The notes beneath the pieces are model-generated. The model saw nothing but the letters and a program-made list of their open reading frames with translations. It had not been told where the DNA came from and searched no databases. Below are positions 1 through 8,560 of a stretch of DNA of 64,000 nucleotides, piece by piece. The translations under genes were made by a program, and so were the position numbers. Origin of the DNA: Clostridiales bacterium (GTDB taxonomy: Bacteria; Bacillota; Clostridia; Saccharofermentanales; Saccharofermentanaceae); contig JAGAAI010000006.1 of assembly GCA_017615325.1 (NCBI GenBank), positions 62,001 through 126,000 of the forward strand, in the 5' to 3' direction. Each line of letters starts with the position of its first letter. Within the stretch, counting starts at the first letter, position 1.

Positions 1-502
1 CCGTGAAAGGACTCTTCTTTGCTGAATAGTTCTTAAAATCCGGCTTCCCTGCGTATCTGTAAAGGAATGTCACTATGTGAGCTCTTGAGCATTTTGTATT
101 GGGACGGAAGGTGCCGTCAGAATATCCTGCTACTATCTTCTTCTCCGTTGCCCAGAGGATAGCCTTATACATCTCGGGGCGATCCTTCTTGAACTTGGAG
201 TCTATATCCGAAAAAGAACTCTTGCCTGTCTTAGGCGAAGGTTTCCCTGCAAGTCTCCAGATAAAGGTTACCGCCTGGGATCTTGTACATGCATCTTCGG
301 GTGCGAACTTGTCGGTATTCTTGATGCCTGTTGTTACACCCTTGTCAACAGCCCAGTAGATAGCCTTATATCCGTCTGATGACGGACTCAGTGTCACATC
401 GGAAAACTTTTTGTCTGAAGCGGATACGGGTAAGATCGCAAAGATCCCACCGAACATTACCAATGCCAATAGAACAGTAAATACTTTAAGATAGCGTCTC
501 AT
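1..502 (-). CDS. SLH-domain secreted protein (3'-truncated by window edge)
   Basis: The gene starts at an ATG at 502 after a GGGGGG ribosome site and runs off the left edge, so only the N-terminal ~167 residues are visible. It begins with a signal peptide (MRRYLKVF, a hydrophobic core, then a cleavage region near PVSAS). S-layer-homology repeats follow directly, with typical F-S-D-V/I, A-I-x-W-A, G-T-F-R-P-N and T-F-L-Y-R-Y signatures. SLH repeats anchor proteins to secondary cell-wall polymers. Only 26 bp separate it from the end of higA, and no terminator is visible between them. It is the first of four SLH proteins in the window. What follows the SLH repeats cannot be seen. Confidence 0.85.
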   Translation of the reverse strand, partial: MRRYLKVFTVLLALVMFGGIFAILPVSASDKKFSDVTLSPSSDGYKAIYWAVDKGVTTGIKNTDKFAPEDACTRSQAVTFIWRLAGKPSPKTGKSSFSDIDSKFKKDRPEMYKAILWATEKKIVAGYSDGTFRPNTKCSRAHIVTFLYRYAGKPDFKNYSAKKSPFT

Positions 503-528
503 AATCCCCCCAAATTAAATCAAAAAAA

Positions 529-813
529 TCAAACCGCTAACGGAAAGGGTATTACATTATCTGGCTCATGCTGTCTTGCATTCCATATAGTCAATTTCAA
601 CTGCATGTTCAACCAACTCTCTGCAGAAGTATTTGTCGCTTTGCTTATCCTTAAAGCCATTTCCGGACTTAGAGAAGCCTTCTCATTAACAAACTCGGAT
701 AAAGTTTTACGACTTACACCAAGCATACGAGCTGCATCAGTTACAGAAAGATTTAAAGGTTTCATAACATCCTCAAGAAAAACACTTCCAGGATGAACAG
801 GTCTTCTTTCCAT
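529..813 (-). CDS. higA: HigA-type antitoxin, XRE-family helix-turn-helix
   Basis: This 94-residue protein starts MERRPVHPGSVFLEDVMKPL, the hallmark N-terminus of the HigA/VapI antitoxin family. A helix-turn-helix follows (VTDAARMLGVSRKTLSEFVN). The open frame extends further upstream, but the ATG at 813 has a GGGGAGA ribosome site and matches the family start. It lies 14 bp after the toxin gene, the toxin-first order typical of higBA. By family knowledge it should neutralise HigB and bind the shared promoter. The operator is not obvious. Confidence 0.9.
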   Translation of the reverse strand: MERRPVHPGSVFLEDVMKPLNLSVTDAARMLGVSRKTLSEFVNEKASLSPEMALRISKATNTSAESWLNMQLKLTIWNARQHEPDNVIPFPLAV

Positions 814-827
814 TTCTCTCCCCTTTC

Positions 828-1106
828 TTAATGATAGTCCTTGTAATCTACCAAGTAAGCGTCCTGTCCTACAAAATAAAATGTTACTCTCCAATTACCA
901 TTTACGGTTACAGACCAAAAATCATTCTTATCACCTTTAAGTTCATGTAACCTGTATCCAGGCAAGTTCATATCTTGTGGGGAAACACAAGCATCTAACC
1001 TATCAAGTATCCTTGCCAATTTTGGCGCATGATCAGGCTGTATACCCTTTTGGGACCCGGTATAGAAAAAATCTTTTAATCCTTTGTGAGCAAATGACTT
1101 GATCAT
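828..1106 (-). CDS. higB: HigB-type toxin, RelE-superfamily mRNA interferase
   Basis: The 92-residue protein starts MIKSFAHKGLKDFFYTG and ends with WRVTFYF and YLVDYKDYH, the signature of the RelE/HigB toxins that cleave mRNA on the ribosome. The open frame extends 13 codons upstream. The ATG at 1106 is preferred because it matches the family N-terminus and because a good promoter (-35 TTGACA, 17-bp spacer, -10 TACGAT) occupies the upstream codons. That promoter puts the transcription start almost on the ATG and no Shine-Dalgarno is visible, so the mRNA may be leaderless. The pair sits between purM and an SLH gene. Confidence 0.88.
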   Translation of the reverse strand: MIKSFAHKGLKDFFYTGSQKGIQPDHAPKLARILDRLDACVSPQDMNLPGYRLHELKGDKNDFWSVTVNGNWRVTFYFVGQDAYLVDYKDYH

Positions 1107-1112
1107 AGCAAC

Positions 1113-1141
1113 ATCGTAACCCATAACGTAGCAGGTGTCAA
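1113..1141 (-). promoter_or_regulatory. Promoter of higBA
   Basis: On the minus strand a perfect -35 TTGACA (1136-1141) is followed by a 17-bp spacer and TACGAT (1113-1118) as -10. Only six bases separate the -10 from the higB ATG, which predicts transcription starting at or next to the start codon. Confidence 0.6.
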
Positions 1142-1179
1142 CCATTGATCACCAAATAAATCAGGCATTTGTCAATAGA

Positions 1180-2352
1180 TCAATATCTGTACTCATCTCC
1201 GTTATAGCTGATGACTACTTCATTGCTGTCACTGCCGCTGCTCTCGGTGTGACCTACGATACGGGCCTCGATATTAAAGGAGTTTGCAATAGCGATGATG
1301 CCGTTAGCTGCCTCTTCAGAATCAACATAGAATTCGATCCTGTGACCGCAGTTGAAGACCTGGAACATCTCCTTCATGGGGATGTCGCCGGAATCGTAGA
1401 TCGCCTTGAAGATCGGAGGCAGCTCGAAAAGGCTATCCTTAACATATCTGATACCCTTGCCGAAGTCCTTGCATTTGCCCTGTCCGCCGCCTGTACAGTG
1501 GATGATGCCGTCAACATTTGCGCGGTATTCATCAAGGACCTTGGCGATAACAGGAAGGAATGTCCTCGTGGGCGATAGGATCGCTTCGCCGACAGTCTGC
1601 TCGGATCCCGGGAGCTTATCAGCAAGACGGAACTTGCCGCAATATGCTTTGTCTTCAGGGACTGTCTCAGAATAAGACTCTTTAAAGTTCTCATAATAGT
1701 ACTTGGAGAGCAGAAGATGCCTTGCAGCAGTAAGGCCGTTGGATGAGATCCCCGAGTTGTATGATGTCTCATATGAAGCCTGACCGAAAGACGCAAGACC
1801 TACGATCAAGTCGCCGGCTTTGATGTTTGCTGCATTTATGATATCTGATCTTTTTGCTCTTGCAACGATCGTTGAATCGACGATGAGGGTCCTTACCAAG
1901 TCCCCTACATCAGCGGTCTCGCCTCCGCACATGGTAATATTGATACCTAATGAAGCAAGCTTTGCCACCATCTCATCGTAACCCTCGATGATCTTGGCGA
2001 TAGCCTTGCCGTCAACACGGTGGGCATTGCGTCCGATCGTGTTGGAGAGCGACATATTCTTGTAAGCACCGACGCATGCAAGGTCATCAGTATTCATAAC
2101 AAGTGAATCCTGGGCAAGTCCCTTGAACCAGTCGTAACTGCCTGTCTCCTTGAACATGAGATAGGCTACGGAAGATTTTGTTCCCGCACCGTCAGCATGG
2201 ATAGCCGTGCAATATTCAGGATCACCTGCAACATCTGCTATGAGCTTTGCAAAGGCTCCGGGAAATACACCCTTATCCTGATTTTTAACCGCTGCCTTTA
2301 CTTCATCCTTTGTAGGTGAAACACCTCTGGAAAGATACGATTCTGCTGACAT
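1180..2352 (-). CDS. purM: Phosphoribosylformylglycinamidine cyclo-ligase (AIR synthetase)
   Basis: It makes 5-aminoimidazole ribonucleotide from FGAM with ATP in de novo purine synthesis. The sequence shows the PurM N-terminus (YLSRGVSPTKDEVKAAVKN), the HADGAGTKSS nucleotide/metal region, MCGGETADVGDLVRT, SNGLTAARH and VFNCGHRIEFYV. At 390 residues it is about 45 longer than the common E. coli/Bacillus form and resembles the long form known from Bacteroidota. The ATG at 2352 has a strong AGGAGG site. Longer upstream starts would read into the RNase P RNA gene and are rejected. No other purine gene is adjacent. Confidence 0.93.
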   Translation of the reverse strand: MSAESYLSRGVSPTKDEVKAAVKNQDKGVFPGAFAKLIADVAGDPEYCTAIHADGAGTKSSVAYLMFKETGSYDWFKGLAQDSLVMNTDDLACVGAYKNMSLSNTIGRNAHRVDGKAIAKIIEGYDEMVAKLASLGINITMCGGETADVGDLVRTLIVDSTIVARAKRSDIINAANIKAGDLIVGLASFGQASYETSYNSGISSNGLTAARHLLLSKYYYENFKESYSETVPEDKAYCGKFRLADKLPGSEQTVGEAILSPTRTFLPVIAKVLDEYRANVDGIIHCTGGGQGKCKDFGKGIRYVKDSLFELPPIFKAIYDSGDIPMKEMFQVFNCGHRIEFYVDSEEAANGIIAIANSFNIEARIVGHTESSGSDSNEVVISYNGDEYRY

Positions 2353-2378
2353 GGAACTACCTCCTGTAAAGTTTAATA

Positions 2379-2746
2379 TTCCGGGCAGGACGATAAGCCG
2401 GGTTCTGTTTATGACGATCATCTGTCTGGCAACGGTGTTGCCACCGCACTCAAGCCGTCTCCTCAAGGCCCGCGGACCACGGTTAATGCCTTTCCACGAC
2501 GTTGCTCCGGGTGGGGTTTACAAGGCCGGTATGTCTCCATACCGCCGGTGAGCTCTTACCTCGCCTTTTCATCCTTGCTCGTATATCCCGAAAGACATAC
2601 GGGCGGTTTTCTTTTCTGTTGCACTTTCCTTAAAGTTACCTTCACCGGGCGTTACCCGGCACCCTTGTCCTCTGGAGCCCGGACTTTCCTCGGGACACCG
2701 CCTTTCAGCTGATGGTGCCCGCGACCGTCTCATGGCCTACCCGAAA
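2379..2746 (-). ncRNA. rnpB: RNase P RNA (bacterial type A)
   Basis: This is the catalytic RNA of RNase P, which removes 5' leaders from pre-tRNAs. Conserved blocks are visible on the minus strand. They include GAGGAAAGTCCGGGCTCC, then AGGGTGCCGGGTAACGCCCG, AAACCCCACCCGGAGCAA, and the 3' core near AGACAGATGATCG. The ends are defined by an 11-bp P1 helix between TTTCGGGTAGG (5', at about 2746) and CCTGCCCGGAA (3', at about 2379). Its length of about 368 nt is normal. It lies 26 bp upstream of purM on the same strand. Confidence 0.93.
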
Positions 2747-2786
2747 TACACTTCAATTCTATCATACAATCATCAAAAGGAACTGA

Positions 2787-2825
2787 TTTGCCCCTTGTGC
2801 ATTTGTCAAAATCACAAGGGGCAAA
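2787..2825 (-). terminator. Hairpin after the DUF4358 lipoprotein gene
   Basis: A perfect 13-bp inverted repeat (TTTGCCCCTTGTG / CACAAGGGGCAAA) with a 13-nt loop lies 33 bp past the stop of the upstream lipoprotein gene. The T-tract is poor, so termination is likely but not certain. Confidence 0.55.
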
Positions 2826-2858
2826 CTGATTTCTTCTGTTAGATACTGTACAGTGATG

Positions 2859-3353
2859 TCATTCGCTCATCATCTTATCGAACTCGTACTTGCCGTTCTG
2901 GGCCTGATTTCCGATAAGCATGATACAGACATTGCCGGATCTTTCCGCACATGCAGCGTCAAGTTTTGACAGTTCTTCTGTATTATAACTTGCAAAATAA
3001 TTCTTCTGCACTTCAATCCTGTGCTTCATGTCCGATTCTACCTTTTTTGCCGAATCCTCATCGCTCAGGATCACTACGCAAAGTTCATCTGCAGTGCTGT
3101 TTGTCATGTAAAGATAGTCAATATCCTTTACCTTGTCAGCCTCAATATCAGAAACATAAGCAAAGATGAGATTCCAGTCTTCACTTGACCTGTCAGTTTC
3201 CTTAAGGTCTCCTAAATCTGTCATCGAAGATCTGACCCTGTCCATTATCTCTTTGGCAGAGTATTTAGTCTCTGTTTTCGCTTCAGACGTACATGCTGCC
3301 AGAAAAGCCAATGAAGAAATGATCATTAATACAGCCAAAGTTCTTTTTATCAT
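2859..3353 (-). CDS. DUF4358-family lipoprotein
   Basis: This 164-residue protein has a lipoprotein signal (MIKRTLAVLMII...FLAAC, lipobox LAAC). The rest matches the DUF4358 pattern: an acidic start, then CVVILSDEDSAKKVESDMKHR, YFASYNTEELSKLDAA, and a hydrophobic end (CIMLIGNQA). The family's function is unknown. It probably sits on the outer face of the membrane. It starts 6 bp after the transglutaminase-like gene, so the two are probably co-transcribed and may act together at the cell surface (inference). Confidence 0.75.
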   Translation of the reverse strand: MIKRTLAVLMIISSLAFLAACTSEAKTETKYSAKEIMDRVRSSMTDLGDLKETDRSSEDWNLIFAYVSDIEADKVKDIDYLYMTNSTADELCVVILSDEDSAKKVESDMKHRIEVQKNYFASYNTEELSKLDAACAERSGNVCIMLIGNQAQNGKYEFDKMMSE

Positions 3354-3359
3354 GATCTT

Positions 3360-4466
3360 TTACCCCATCGCTTCAGTATAATCTGTTTCGTCATCATCAC
3401 CGGAATCACCGTCATCGCCGCCTTCCATCTCACCGAACTGATGATCCAGCAGCCTGTCATACTTCTCTATCGTCTCTTCCGGTATCTCTTCATAGCCTTC
3501 ATTCATCGTCGATTTGCTGATAAGGGCAAGAGTGTATTCCACACCATCGATCTTAACATTGGAAACGCTGTAATCAAGATAAGCATTCTTGAGTTCAACC
3601 CTGGATGAAATACCGGAAATGAGATACTCCAAAGCAGCATTCGATGTGCTTGTCTTCTTAAGTCCGATACTCATGAAATCTGACTTGCCTTCAATGAATT
3701 CAGCCATAAGCTTGATAACGTCTTCAGGCTTATAAATATCCTTCTTCTCGTTAAACGCAGGGAAATATTTCATTCCGTTGGCAACAGGATATTGGGAAAC
3801 ATCGAAAGAGTGATTTGCAAGGGCATATTCCTGATTTAAGTTAAAATTCGCCATCCTTGCAGATACTCCCATATAACAGTCACAGATATACCAGCATCCG
3901 TCATCGAGTTTCAATACATCCCAGGAGTGGGACTTCTCGAAATCATGTTCCACCATACAATCTATGCCGATCATATTGACAAGGAGTTTATAAGTTGTGG
4001 CAAAACCGACACACACAGCCGTCTTAGTTACCAGGACACTTCCGGGTTCTGCAAGCTGCTGGGGATTCGCGCCCATACCCTCATATTCATTAGATATGTT
4101 TTTGGTAACCCAGTCGTAGAGAGCCTTCTCTTTCTCATAGAGAGACATGTCATCCTTAACGACTTCCTTGATAACTTCGGAAGCCAATTGAAGGGTCTTT
4201 TTCTCATCATCTGTTAATGCGGATTCATCACCTGAGATATAAGCATCAGAGATATTCTTGGTAGGCTTTATCTCATATACTTCCCCGATCTTTACATATT
4301 CCGGATCTTCAGGTGCGTTCGCTTCTTCCTTCGCCTCTTCAATCATCCCCTTTAACCCGCGTATCTCATTTACACTCATAGCAGAAATATAAGAAGATAC
4401 ACCGATACCGGCAATTATCACGGCACAAACAAAGCCTGCGATCAGATATTTCAGATTGAATTTCAT
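3360..4466 (-). CDS. Membrane-anchored transglutaminase-like protein
   Basis: The 368-residue protein has one N-terminal membrane segment (YLIAGFVCAVIIAGIGVSSY) and an extracellular transglutaminase-like domain. The Cys-His-Asp triad appears intact: C152 in TAVCVGFATTY, H180 in SHSWDVL and D196 in ICDCYMG. The C-terminal tail is very acidic (GGDDGDSGDDDETD). Family members act as peptidases or cross-linkers; the substrate is unknown. The ATG at 4466 follows AGAGGTG at good spacing, which is better than the TTG six codons upstream. The gene has its own sigma-A-like promoter and precedes the DUF4358 lipoprotein by 6 bp. Confidence 0.8.
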   Translation of the reverse strand: MKFNLKYLIAGFVCAVIIAGIGVSSYISAMSVNEIRGLKGMIEEAKEEANAPEDPEYVKIGEVYEIKPTKNISDAYISGDESALTDDEKKTLQLASEVIKEVVKDDMSLYEKEKALYDWVTKNISNEYEGMGANPQQLAEPGSVLVTKTAVCVGFATTYKLLVNMIGIDCMVEHDFEKSHSWDVLKLDDGCWYICDCYMGVSARMANFNLNQEYALANHSFDVSQYPVANGMKYFPAFNEKKDIYKPEDVIKLMAEFIEGKSDFMSIGLKKTSTSNAALEYLISGISSRVELKNAYLDYSVSNVKIDGVEYTLALISKSTMNEGYEEIPEETIEKYDRLLDHQFGEMEGGDDGDSGDDDETDYTEAMG

Positions 4467-4500
4467 GACAAAACACCTCTGCAAAAATAATCAATTTACT

Positions 4501-4528
4501 ATTGTAGACCAATGAAAGATTATGTCAA
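4501..4528 (-). promoter_or_regulatory. Promoter of the transglutaminase/DUF4358 pair
   Basis: Minus-strand TTGACA (4523-4528), a 16-bp spacer and TACAAT (4501-4506) lie 35 bp upstream of the ATG. This is close to the sigma-A consensus. Confidence 0.6.
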
Positions 4529-4579
4529 TTAACTAAGGATTACAATAAAAGGTCTTTTTGTGGCAACAAGAAACTTTCG

Positions 4580-5284
4580 TCAGATTGTTGTTTTTTCTTT
4601 AAGTCTCAATATACACTCGACTGCTTCCCTGCATTCGTCATTGGAACGGGCTCTGTCCTGCAAGGTTCTGATAAGGTACTCATAATGTTCAACAGCATCA
4701 GGGTCCCCGGATATGTACTTTTCCCTTAAGACGGGTCCCAGATAAGCATATTCGATATCCGAAAGTTCTTTCATATCAACGTCTCCGGCGAAGACAAAAG
4801 TCATGACCACATAGTGAAAGCCCTGATCCTTTACGGCCGTCTCATCAGTTATGGCAAAGCCTTCATCCCTTAAGAACAGTCTTAGTTCTTCTATCGTCTT
4901 CTGGGGCTGGAGAACAAGGGCCAAAGTCTTCTTATCAGGAAGGTCGGTTTTCGAAAAGGTCCTTTTGAGGATATCTATGGTATTAAGCCCGCCAAGACCT
5001 GATATGACGATGATATCGTTCGCCTCCAGCTTAACGCCGTCAAGCCCGTCCGTTACAACTACGGCAGCCTTATCCTTATATCCGGCACAATCAAGATTAG
5101 CCCTGCAGATCTTGGCAGGGCCTTCATTAATATCAGTACAGACGGCTGATGTTGCGACATTGGATTCAAGACACGAGATCGCCGTATGCCCGTGGTCTGA
5201 ACCTACATCCACGACCCTGCCGGCGCCAAGGTCCTTGCGGGCATTCTTTATGTGTTCATATACAAGGTCAAGACGCGCGCTCAA
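4580..5284 (-). CDS. trmK: tRNA (adenine22-N1)-methyltransferase
   Basis: The 234-residue SAM-dependent methyltransferase has the TrmK start (MSARLDLVYEHI), the SAM motif VVDVGSDHGHTAI, and the NDIIVISGLGG block. TrmK methylates N1 of A22 in bacterial tRNAs. It overlaps the end of dnaG by 4 bp (ATGA), implying translational coupling. In many Firmicutes rpoD lies between dnaG and trmK; here it is absent. Confidence 0.87.
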   Translation of the reverse strand: MSARLDLVYEHIKNARKDLGAGRVVDVGSDHGHTAISCLESNVATSAVCTDINEGPAKICRANLDCAGYKDKAAVVVTDGLDGVKLEANDIIVISGLGGLNTIDILKRTFSKTDLPDKKTLALVLQPQKTIEELRLFLRDEGFAITDETAVKDQGFHYVVMTFVFAGDVDMKELSDIEYAYLGPVLREKYISGDPDAVEHYEYLIRTLQDRARSNDECREAVECILRLKEKTTI

Positions 5285-7314
5285 ATCCTGCTCTCCTTGT
5301 CCTTGATCTTATTCTTGTAAAGGTCGATCTTCTTGAGTTCTGAGATGATCTTATCCTTATCTTCACCTGTTGATACAGACAACTGTCTTACGAGATCGTC
5401 TTCTTTAATGGTCATGGCTTCGAGCCTTACTTTATAGAGGATCGCAAGATACATGTCCCTTAACACGCGCGAATCCTGATATTTATCGCACTGGGTCATA
5501 GCCTCGAGGATAACGTCTTCAGCAGGTCTTCCGTTAAGGACATATTTACTCATGACATCAATGAACCTGGCAATGGATACACCCTGCCCGACTGTGTAGA
5601 TCTCATAGTATTCGCGGATCATCTTCTTTAAGTTAACGCAGGTAAAATCCCCTGCCCTGACGATGTCTTCTTTATCGACCATGGACTTATCGCAAAGGAG
5701 CTCATTTAATGAAAGAGCATGTGCCATGAGACTTATCTGCAAAGGATCTGCGATCTCATCTTGGGAGATCCGGGTCTGTTCATCGACATTAAAAGGAAGC
5801 GGGTCAGTATTAGGCACAGACTCTCCCTGAGGCGCATTGGGAGCAGCATATTCAGGGGGCGGAACCTGGGAATCGTAATAGCCTTGAGGCATCTCATCGG
5901 AACCCGACTTACGTCTATGGTCGAGTTCTCCTTCCTTCATACGGCCGAGTCCCCGGGCTTCCATCATGGCTTCCCTTTCCCTGTCGTTAGAAGCAAGCCC
6001 TGCCATCCTGTTGATGATGACCTCGAGCCTCATATCAAGTTTCTTCGAAGCCTCTGACGCGATGATGTCTCTTGCTATCTCATCATCAGACCATGACCCG
6101 TAGAGACAAATATCATTAAGGTACCTTGCCGTATCGAGCTTGCCTTTGTCATCAACGTTGTCGTTATAAGCTCTCTGCGCCAGATACTCGGCAACAGTCT
6201 GGGCGGAATCAACGACCCTGGCAAAAGCCTCAGAACCATTCTGTCTTATAAACTCATCAGGATCCTTGCCGCCGGGGACCTTTGCGATCTTGATGATAAG
6301 AGACATCCCGCTCATCCTTCTTAAGTACTTGATCATCATCTGGATGGCTCTTAATGCCGCATTCTGACCAGCGGCATCCGAATCAAAGAAGAATACGACT
6401 TCTTCGCAATTGCCGGTCCTTGCACAGAGCCTTAACTGGGAATCGGTAAAAGCCGTGCCCAGGGCCGCAACGGTATTGGAGAAACCGGCCTTATGCATGG
6501 CGATAACATCCATATAGCCTTCGACCACGATCAGGGTCTTGGATCTCTCCTTCTTGGCTATGTTATAAGCGTAGAGATTGTCCTGCTTTTTGTAGACAGC
6601 AGAATCGGGGGAATTGATGTATTTGGGCAGTTCACTGCCAAGATTCCTGCCTCCGAAAGCGATCGTATTACCGAAAGCATCCTTTATCGGGAACATGAGC
6701 CTGCCGCGGAAGAGCTCGAAGATCTTATCTCCTTCTCTGGAGACTGTAAAAAGCCCCGAGTCCTTCATCTCGTCTTCCGTATAACCCTTCTTTGCAAGGA
6801 AACTCTTTAATACACCCCATTCAGCAGGAGCATAGCCGATCCCGAACTTCTCACATGTTTCCTTATCGAGCTGCCTTCCTTCGGCATAGGATCTGGCTTT
6901 GGACGCATCAGGGGAATTCCTGAATTCATCAATATAGAATGCCTCGGCATCAGCCAGGAGTTTTTTTACCCTGTCCTTATGCTGCTTGATGCCGGCTTCC
7001 CTGTAATCGCTGTCCTCTTCAGGAACGTCGATGCCGTAGCGGGCGCCTAGGAACTTAACTGCCTCGGGGTATGATAAGCTTTCGATGTTCATTATGAAGT
7101 TGATCGCATTACCGCCCTTGCCGCAGCCGAAGCACTTGTAGATATTCTTCTGGGTATTAACGTTAAAGGAAGGTGTCTTCTCCGAATGGAAAGGGCAGAG
7201 TCCCTTAAGATTGGATCCGCTTCTTTTTGTAAAAGAGACATAATGGCCGACAACGGATTCGATGTCGGCCTTATCTAAAATCTCATCTATTACTCGTTCA
7301 GGGATCCTGCCCAT
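5281..7314 (-). CDS. dnaG: DNA primase
   Basis: It makes RNA primers at the replication fork. The 677-residue protein shows the CHC2 zinc finger (C40, H43, C61, C64: CPFHSEKTPSF...YKCFGCGKGG), then the RNAP-like core (FGGRNLGSELPKYINSPDS). The TOPRIM motifs are VVEGYMDVIAMHKAGF and FFFDSDAAGQNAALR. The C-terminal ~180 residues, after a Pro/Gln-rich linker, should be the helicase-binding region. It follows yajC by 6 bp and overlaps trmK by 4 bp. Confidence 0.95.
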   Translation of the reverse strand: MGRIPERVIDEILDKADIESVVGHYVSFTKRSGSNLKGLCPFHSEKTPSFNVNTQKNIYKCFGCGKGGNAINFIMNIESLSYPEAVKFLGARYGIDVPEEDSDYREAGIKQHKDRVKKLLADAEAFYIDEFRNSPDASKARSYAEGRQLDKETCEKFGIGYAPAEWGVLKSFLAKKGYTEDEMKDSGLFTVSREGDKIFELFRGRLMFPIKDAFGNTIAFGGRNLGSELPKYINSPDSAVYKKQDNLYAYNIAKKERSKTLIVVEGYMDVIAMHKAGFSNTVAALGTAFTDSQLRLCARTGNCEEVVFFFDSDAAGQNAALRAIQMMIKYLRRMSGMSLIIKIAKVPGGKDPDEFIRQNGSEAFARVVDSAQTVAEYLAQRAYNDNVDDKGKLDTARYLNDICLYGSWSDDEIARDIIASEASKKLDMRLEVIINRMAGLASNDREREAMMEARGLGRMKEGELDHRRKSGSDEMPQGYYDSQVPPPEYAAPNAPQGESVPNTDPLPFNVDEQTRISQDEIADPLQISLMAHALSLNELLCDKSMVDKEDIVRAGDFTCVNLKKMIREYYEIYTVGQGVSIARFIDVMSKYVLNGRPAEDVILEAMTQCDKYQDSRVLRDMYLAILYKVRLEAMTIKEDDLVRQLSVSTGEDKDKIISELKKIDLYKNKIKDKESRI

Positions 7315-7320
7315 AAACTC

Positions 7321-7734
7321 TTATTCTTCCTTCTCTTTGTTTGTCTTCTTTCTTCCGAAGAATCCTGTCTTCTCGGGTTCCTCAGGGGTCTTGCCGATAT
7401 CATCACGCTTAACGACAGTCTGGATTGAAGATTTTGTGAAAGTAACAAGAGTGTTGGCAGCGGATGTTGAGATGGTGATCTCATCTTCCTTGATGTTGGC
7501 AACGAGACCTACGAGTCCGCCGATTGTTACGACCTTATCACCTACAGCAAGTTTTTCCATCTGCTGCTTCATTTCCTTGTCCCTCTTACGCTGAGGTCTT
7601 ATAAGCAGGAAATAGAAGACTACGAACATCAGGACAAGGAGTCCGATGGAATATAGTGTCCCCATCATATCGCCGCCGGTAAGCATGTCGCCCCCGCCTG
7701 CTGCCGTGCCGTCAAACTTGATCAAATCAAACAT
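7321..7734 (-). CDS. yajC: Preprotein translocase accessory subunit YajC
   Basis: The 137-residue protein has a single membrane span (LYSIGLLVLMFVVFYFLLI) directly followed by the family hallmark RPQRKRDKEMKQQMEKLAVGD and a small cytoplasmic beta domain (GDKVVTIGGLVGLV). YajC associates with SecDF in the Sec translocase; no secD or secF is adjacent. The Gly-rich N-terminus and the charged, Lys/Glu-rich tail (GKTPEEPEKTGFFGRKK) are lineage extras. It lies between dapB and dnaG on the same strand. Confidence 0.9.
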   Translation of the reverse strand: MFDLIKFDGTAAGGGDMLTGGDMMGTLYSIGLLVLMFVVFYFLLIRPQRKRDKEMKQQMEKLAVGDKVVTIGGLVGLVANIKEDEITISTSAANTLVTFTKSSIQTVVKRDDIGKTPEEPEKTGFFGRKKTNKEKEE

Positions 7735-7771
7735 TTTTTGTTATCCTCCGGTATTCTTTTTGATTACTTCA

Positions 7772-8542
7772 TTAATCCTCGAAAGCCTTGGCAATGACAT
7801 TGGACATGTCATACATGCCGGGCTTTGCATCTGCTACGAATGCAGCTGCAGTAAGCGATCCCCTTGCGAAAACATCACGTGTCTTGGCGCTGTGGGAGAT
7901 GCTTACGGTCTCTTCATCGCCTATGAACATGATCTCATGCTCACCTACGATATTACCGCCCCTGATGGAAGATATACCAATCTGGTTATGCTTCCTGGCT
8001 TCATTTACACTGTGTCTGTCGTAAACGTATTCAACATCCTCATCGATAGCGCTCTTGGCGGCATCTGCGATCATGATCGCTGTTCCTGAGGGAGCATCGA
8101 GTTTTCTGTGGTGATGAGCCTCGATGATCTCGATATCGCTGTCCTTATAGAGAGCCTTGGTAGCCTGACGGACAAGCTCGACCATGACGTTTATGCCGAC
8201 ACTCATGTTGGCGGACTTAAATACGGGTATGACCTCTGATGCTTCCTTAAGGAGAGCAACTGTCTCATCAGACAGGGCAGTCGTGCAACATACGATAGGC
8301 TTGCCCTTTGCCATGGCAAACTTCGTAACGGCATCAACAGCGCTCTTATTCGAGAAATCGATGATAACGTCAAAGTCAACATCGCACTCATCGGGACTTG
8401 CAAAGATCGGGAAAGAATACTCTTCGCATTCAGTGATCTTATCGACACCTGCAACTACGGTAAAGTCTTCGTTGTCACGGCACATCCTGCAGATGGCATG
8501 ACCCATTGCGCCACAGCATCCGTGCATTAGGATCTTGTACAT
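7772..8542 (-). CDS. dapB: 4-hydroxy-tetrahydrodipicolinate reductase
   Basis: It reduces HTPA to tetrahydrodipicolinate with NAD(P)H in the lysine/diaminopimelate pathway, which supplies peptidoglycan. The 256-residue protein has the Rossmann motif MHGCCGAMGHAI and the family signature EAHHHRKLDAPSGTA, with the catalytic His and Lys in HHHRK. It sits 18 bp after dapA, so the two consecutive pathway steps are co-transcribed. AGGAGCC is the probable ribosome site. Confidence 0.95.
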   Translation of the reverse strand: MYKILMHGCCGAMGHAICRMCRDNEDFTVVAGVDKITECEEYSFPIFASPDECDVDFDVIIDFSNKSAVDAVTKFAMAKGKPIVCCTTALSDETVALLKEASEVIPVFKSANMSVGINVMVELVRQATKALYKDSDIEIIEAHHHRKLDAPSGTAIMIADAAKSAIDEDVEYVYDRHSVNEARKHNQIGISSIRGGNIVGEHEIMFIGDEETVSISHSAKTRDVFARGSLTAAAFVADAKPGMYDMSNVIAKAFED

Positions 8543-8560
8543 AAACTATCAGGGCTCCTC

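Noticed and set aside
1135..1675. Plus-strand frames over purM
   Set aside because: Antisense shadows without ribosome sites or recognisable domains.
2353..2466. Extended N-terminus of purM
   Set aside because: It would read into the RNase P RNA 3' end and has no homology; the ATG at 2352 has a strong ribosome site.
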